The notes under the pieces: generated by a model
Databases searched by the model: none
Told to the model about the DNA's origin: nothing
Seen by the model: only the letters and a program-made list of their open reading frames with translations
Assembly: GCA_016789485.1 (NCBI GenBank)
Contig: JAEURE010000107.1
Location: 1-8,128, forward strand
Direction of reading: 5' to 3'
Origin: Anaerolineales bacterium
Lineage (GTDB): Bacteria > Chloroflexota > Anaerolineae > Anaerolineales > Villigracilaceae
DNA length: 8,128 bases
In this document: positions 6,707-8,128 of the stretch, one piece after another
How positions within the stretch are numbered: position 1 is the stretch's first letter
Layout: each line of letters begins with the position of its first letter
Translations under genes and position numbers: made by a program

Positions 6707-6735
6707 TTGCCAGAAATGGAAAACACGGCTATAAT
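6707..6735 (+). promoter_or_regulatory. Promoter of tRNA-Pro
   Basis: TTGCCA (6707-6712) and a perfect TATAAT (6730-6735) are 17 bases apart, and transcription would start near 6742, about eight bases before the tRNA. This is a strong sigma-70-type promoter, as expected for a stable RNA gene. It points away from the replication operon promoter about 60 bases to its left. Confidence 0.85.
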
Positions 6736-6749
6736 CCGCTTCGCTCAAT

Positions 6750-6825
<76 letters not shown>

Positions 6826-6835
6826 AGCAGTACGT

Positions 6836-6868
6836 AAACCGTCCTTCCGGGAAGGACGGTTTTATTTT
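6836..6868 (+). terminator. Intrinsic terminator of tRNA-Pro
   Basis: AAACCGTCCTTC (6836-6847) pairs perfectly with GAAGGACGGTTT (6851-6862) around a CGG loop, and TATTTT follows to complete a U-rich tail. It begins 12 bases after the tRNA and ends 17 bases before the next gene start, so that gene probably relies on read-through or on a promoter inside this A/T-rich stretch. Confidence 0.93.
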
Positions 6869-6885
6869 AACAACAACTTTTTCTC

Positions 6886-7245
6886 ATGGAACCGAACGAG
6901 ACAACTCCCTCCTCCCTTACCAATAGACATTCCATTATCAGCCTCTCACTGGGTATTTTGACTGTGCTTACATTCTGCGGCGGATTTATTATCCCGATCC
7001 CGTTTACAAGTATGCTCTGCGCGCCTGTAAGTTTTGTGACGGGGATTTTGGCACTTATTTATGGGATAGTCTCTTTAAATAGAATCCGCAAGAACAATGA
7101 AGCAGGCCGCTCCATCGCGTGGGTAGGCATTCTCAGCGGAGGATTTGTCTTTCTATGCGTGCTTTGCATGGTACTTGCATTGATCTCGTTAATCATATTC
7201 TCTCCCGAGATACTGCCTCCTTTTCTTCAAAATTATCAAATTTAA
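6886..7245 (+). CDS. Small membrane protein, DUF4190-like
   Basis: A 119 aa protein with three probable membrane segments, near residues 16-36, 44-64 and 77-105. The segment GIVSLNRIRKNNEAGRSIAW (60-79), a small basic loop followed by a Gly-rich helix, is typical of DUF4190 proteins, whose function is unknown. The N-terminal 14 residues are polar and the protein ends soon after the last helix. The ATG at 6886 is the only start upstream of the first membrane segment. No Shine-Dalgarno is visible before it (CAACAACTTTTTCTC), and the leader from the tRNA terminator is only 17 bases, so it may be weakly expressed or made from a nearly leaderless transcript. The open frame, hydrophobic pattern and family likeness support a real gene. 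It has no evident functional link with the flanking tRNA genes. Confidence 0.75.
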   Translation: MEPNETTPSSLTNRHSIISLSLGILTVLTFCGGFIIPIPFTSMLCAPVSFVTGILALIYGIVSLNRIRKNNEAGRSIAWVGILSGGFVFLCVLCMVLALISLIIFSPEILPPFLQNYQI

Positions 7246-7264
7246 GTGATCCTTAACCTGTAAC

Positions 7265-7293
7265 TTGCCAATCCATCTTCTCTCGGTTATGCT
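7265..7293 (+). promoter_or_regulatory. Promoter of tRNA-Sec
   Basis: TTGCCA (7265-7270) and TATGCT (7288-7293) are 17 bases apart. Transcription would begin around 7300, directly at the tRNA 5' end (7301), so little or no leader would need trimming. The -35 hexamer is identical to that of the tRNA-Pro promoter. Confidence 0.65.
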
Positions 7294-7300
7294 TGCGCGT

Positions 7301-7394
7301 GGGAGTGGTTAGGTCCCGGTGGGCTTCCTGGTCTTCAAAACCTGTGGCGGGTCGCGTTGCGGGTCGCGGTGGGTTCGACTCCCATCCACTCCCG
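7301..7394 (+). tRNA. selC: Selenocysteine tRNA (anticodon TCA)
   Basis: This 94-base RNA has every hallmark of bacterial tRNA-Sec. The acceptor stem is eight bp (GGGAGTGG 7301-7308 with CCACTCCC 7386-7393). The D arm has a six-bp stem (7311-7316 with 7321-7326, two G-T wobbles) and a four-base CGGT loop. The anticodon loop CTTCAAA (7333-7339) has TCA at 7335-7337. The variable arm is long, pairing 7347-7355 with 7359-7367. The T arm is GTGGG-TTCGACT-CCCAT, and the discriminator is G7394. The 8+5 acceptor/T-stem geometry is the one expected for bacteria. It is charged with serine, converted to selenocysteine by SelA and delivered to UGA by SelB at SECIS elements. Oddities are a T-T mismatch (7329/7343) in the anticodon stem and a G-G mismatch (7351/7363) in the variable arm. 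CCA is not encoded. No other Sec gene is in the window. Confidence 0.96.
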
Positions 7395-7405
7395 CTCTAT
7401 TTTGA

Positions 7406-7465
7406 AAACCCTAAAGGTCTGTTCATTTATTTGTGGCCTCGAGCCACAAGAGACCTTTAGGGTTT
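7406..7465 (+). repeat. Long nested inverted repeat between selC and the M50 protease gene
   Basis: AAACCCTAAAGGTCT (7406-7420) and AGACCTTTAGGGTTT (7451-7465) form a perfect 15-bp outer stem. Inside it TTGTGGC (7431-7437) pairs with GCCACAA (7443-7449) around a five-base loop, leaving ten unpaired bases on the left and one on the right. The downstream U-tract is poor (TTTCTT), so it is at most a weak intrinsic terminator. It begins 11 bases after the tRNA and ends five bases before the protease ribosome site. It may be a processing or attenuation hairpin, or a copy of a dispersed repeat. Confidence 0.75.
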
Positions 7466-7480
7466 CTTGCAAGGAGAACA

Positions 7481-8128
7481 ATGTCATTTCCAGAAACCGA
7501 AGTGTTTACAAGTTTCGTCTCGCGCATCTTTCGCGTTGATGATGTGACCAGCGAAGACCCGCGCAAGGGATTCTTCCTGCGTTATCGCGGGCATTTGATC
7601 GGCGATGATTCCGCACAGGCCTACGACCAGCTGGCTGAATCATTAAGACAATACAATGCCATGCCCCTCTTTCGAATTGAAGATGAACGCCAGGTCATTT
7701 ATATTGCGCCGCTGCAACCCGAACCCCCAAAGGATAAAGTTTCCACAAACGTCATTCTTTTTGTATTGACCGTTTTCAGCGTAATGCTGGCTGGGGCGCA
7801 ACCGGAAGGCCCCATTCCCAATGACTTTGCGGGACAGTTGCTTGCGCTTGCCAAAAGTATTTTTACAGGCTGGCCCTTTGCACTAAGCCTGCTTGGGATT
7901 CTGGTTTCGCATGAACTGGGTCACTATTTCATGAGCCGCTACCACAAGACGCCCGCTACCTTGCCCTATTTCATCCCCTTTCCTTTAAGTCCATTGGGGA
8001 CGATGGGTGCAGCGATCATCATGCGCGGGATTCCAAAAAACAAGCGTATCCTGTTTGATATTGGCATTGCCGGCCCCATAGCAGGGCTGATCGTCGCCAT
8101 CCCTGTTTTATTTTACGGGCTGTCTCTT
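7481..8128 (+). CDS. M50-family site-2-type intramembrane metalloprotease (EGY-like), N-terminal part
   Basis: The frame is open from ATG 7481 to the window edge, giving 216 residues. AAGGAG (7471-7476) lies four bases before the start. Residues 1-85 form a soluble cytosolic domain with no recognised family. Membrane segments follow at about 88-105 and 132-150. The zinc-binding HELGH (144-148) sits in the second one, and PYFIPFPLSPLGTMGA (162-177) and FDIGIAGPIAGL (192-203) match the region after HExxH in M50 proteases of cyanobacteria, Chloroflexi and plant EGY proteins. Such enzymes cleave transmembrane segments within the membrane, often to release regulators. The second half of the catalytic domain, including the third zinc ligand (an Asp in the NPDG-type motif), is outside the window, so completeness is unknown. 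The gene follows selC and a long hairpin. No own promoter is obvious, so it may be transcribed from the selC promoter. Confidence 0.9.
   Translation, partial: MSFPETEVFTSFVSRIFRVDDVTSEDPRKGFFLRYRGHLIGDDSAQAYDQLAESLRQYNAMPLFRIEDERQVIYIAPLQPEPPKDKVSTNVILFVLTVFSVMLAGAQPEGPIPNDFAGQLLALAKSIFTGWPFALSLLGILVSHELGHYFMSRYHKTPATLPYFIPFPLSPLGTMGAAIIMRGIPKNKRILFDIGIAGPIAGLIVAIPVLFYGLSL

Noticed and set aside
7406..7465. Telomere-like CCCTAAA/TTTAGGG motif in the hairpin arms
   Set aside because: It occurs only once per arm and is explained by the inverted repeat; nothing else suggests eukaryotic DNA.
7357..7539. A 60-codon plus-strand open frame across the end of selC and the hairpin
   Set aside because: It starts inside the tRNA variable arm and overlaps the M50 gene start in another frame; no coding features.

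Overview
The window looks like ordinary chromosome of a Chloroflexota bacterium, most likely of class Anaerolineae. This is an inference from gene content and protein style, because there is no rRNA or phylogenetic marker search behind it. The supporting signs are a nicotinamidase-like hydrolase paired with a nicotinate phosphoribosyltransferase-like protein, a DnaD-domain protein encoded with DnaB, a DUF151 bifunctional-nuclease protein and an EGY-like M50 protease. Intergenic spaces are short, hairpin terminators are compact, and there is no sign of mobile elements, CRISPR or phage genes.

Left part, minus strand (1-2384): an NAD-salvage pair, a nicotinamidase/isochorismatase-family hydrolase (start 1443) followed by the N-terminal part of a nicotinate phosphoribosyltransferase that runs off the left edge. 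Upstream of it, and separated by a strong terminator, is a single FTR1-family iron permease gene with a possible palindromic operator near its promoter.

Middle, minus strand (2512-6650): a four-gene replication operon read in the order DUF151 bifunctional-nuclease protein, replicative helicase dnaB, DnaD-domain protein, DnaC/DnaI-type AAA+ loader, ending in a hairpin terminator. The genes are 16 bases apart or less, so the helicase, its presumed loader and a DnaD-type primosome protein are probably made together. The loader is the most unusual protein of the window: it carries two complete DnaC-type AAA+ modules in tandem, and the second has kept Walker A and B but lost the sensor-1 asparagine and the arginine-finger region.

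Right part, plus strand (6707-8128): tRNA-Pro(GGG) with its own promoter and terminator, a small DUF4190-like membrane protein, a selenocysteine tRNA (selC, anticodon TCA) with its own promoter, a long hairpin, and the first 216 codons of an M50 site-2-type protease that runs off the right edge. The selenocysteine tRNA implies that the genome decodes some UGA codons as selenocysteine, although no selenoprotein or other Sec gene is inside the window.
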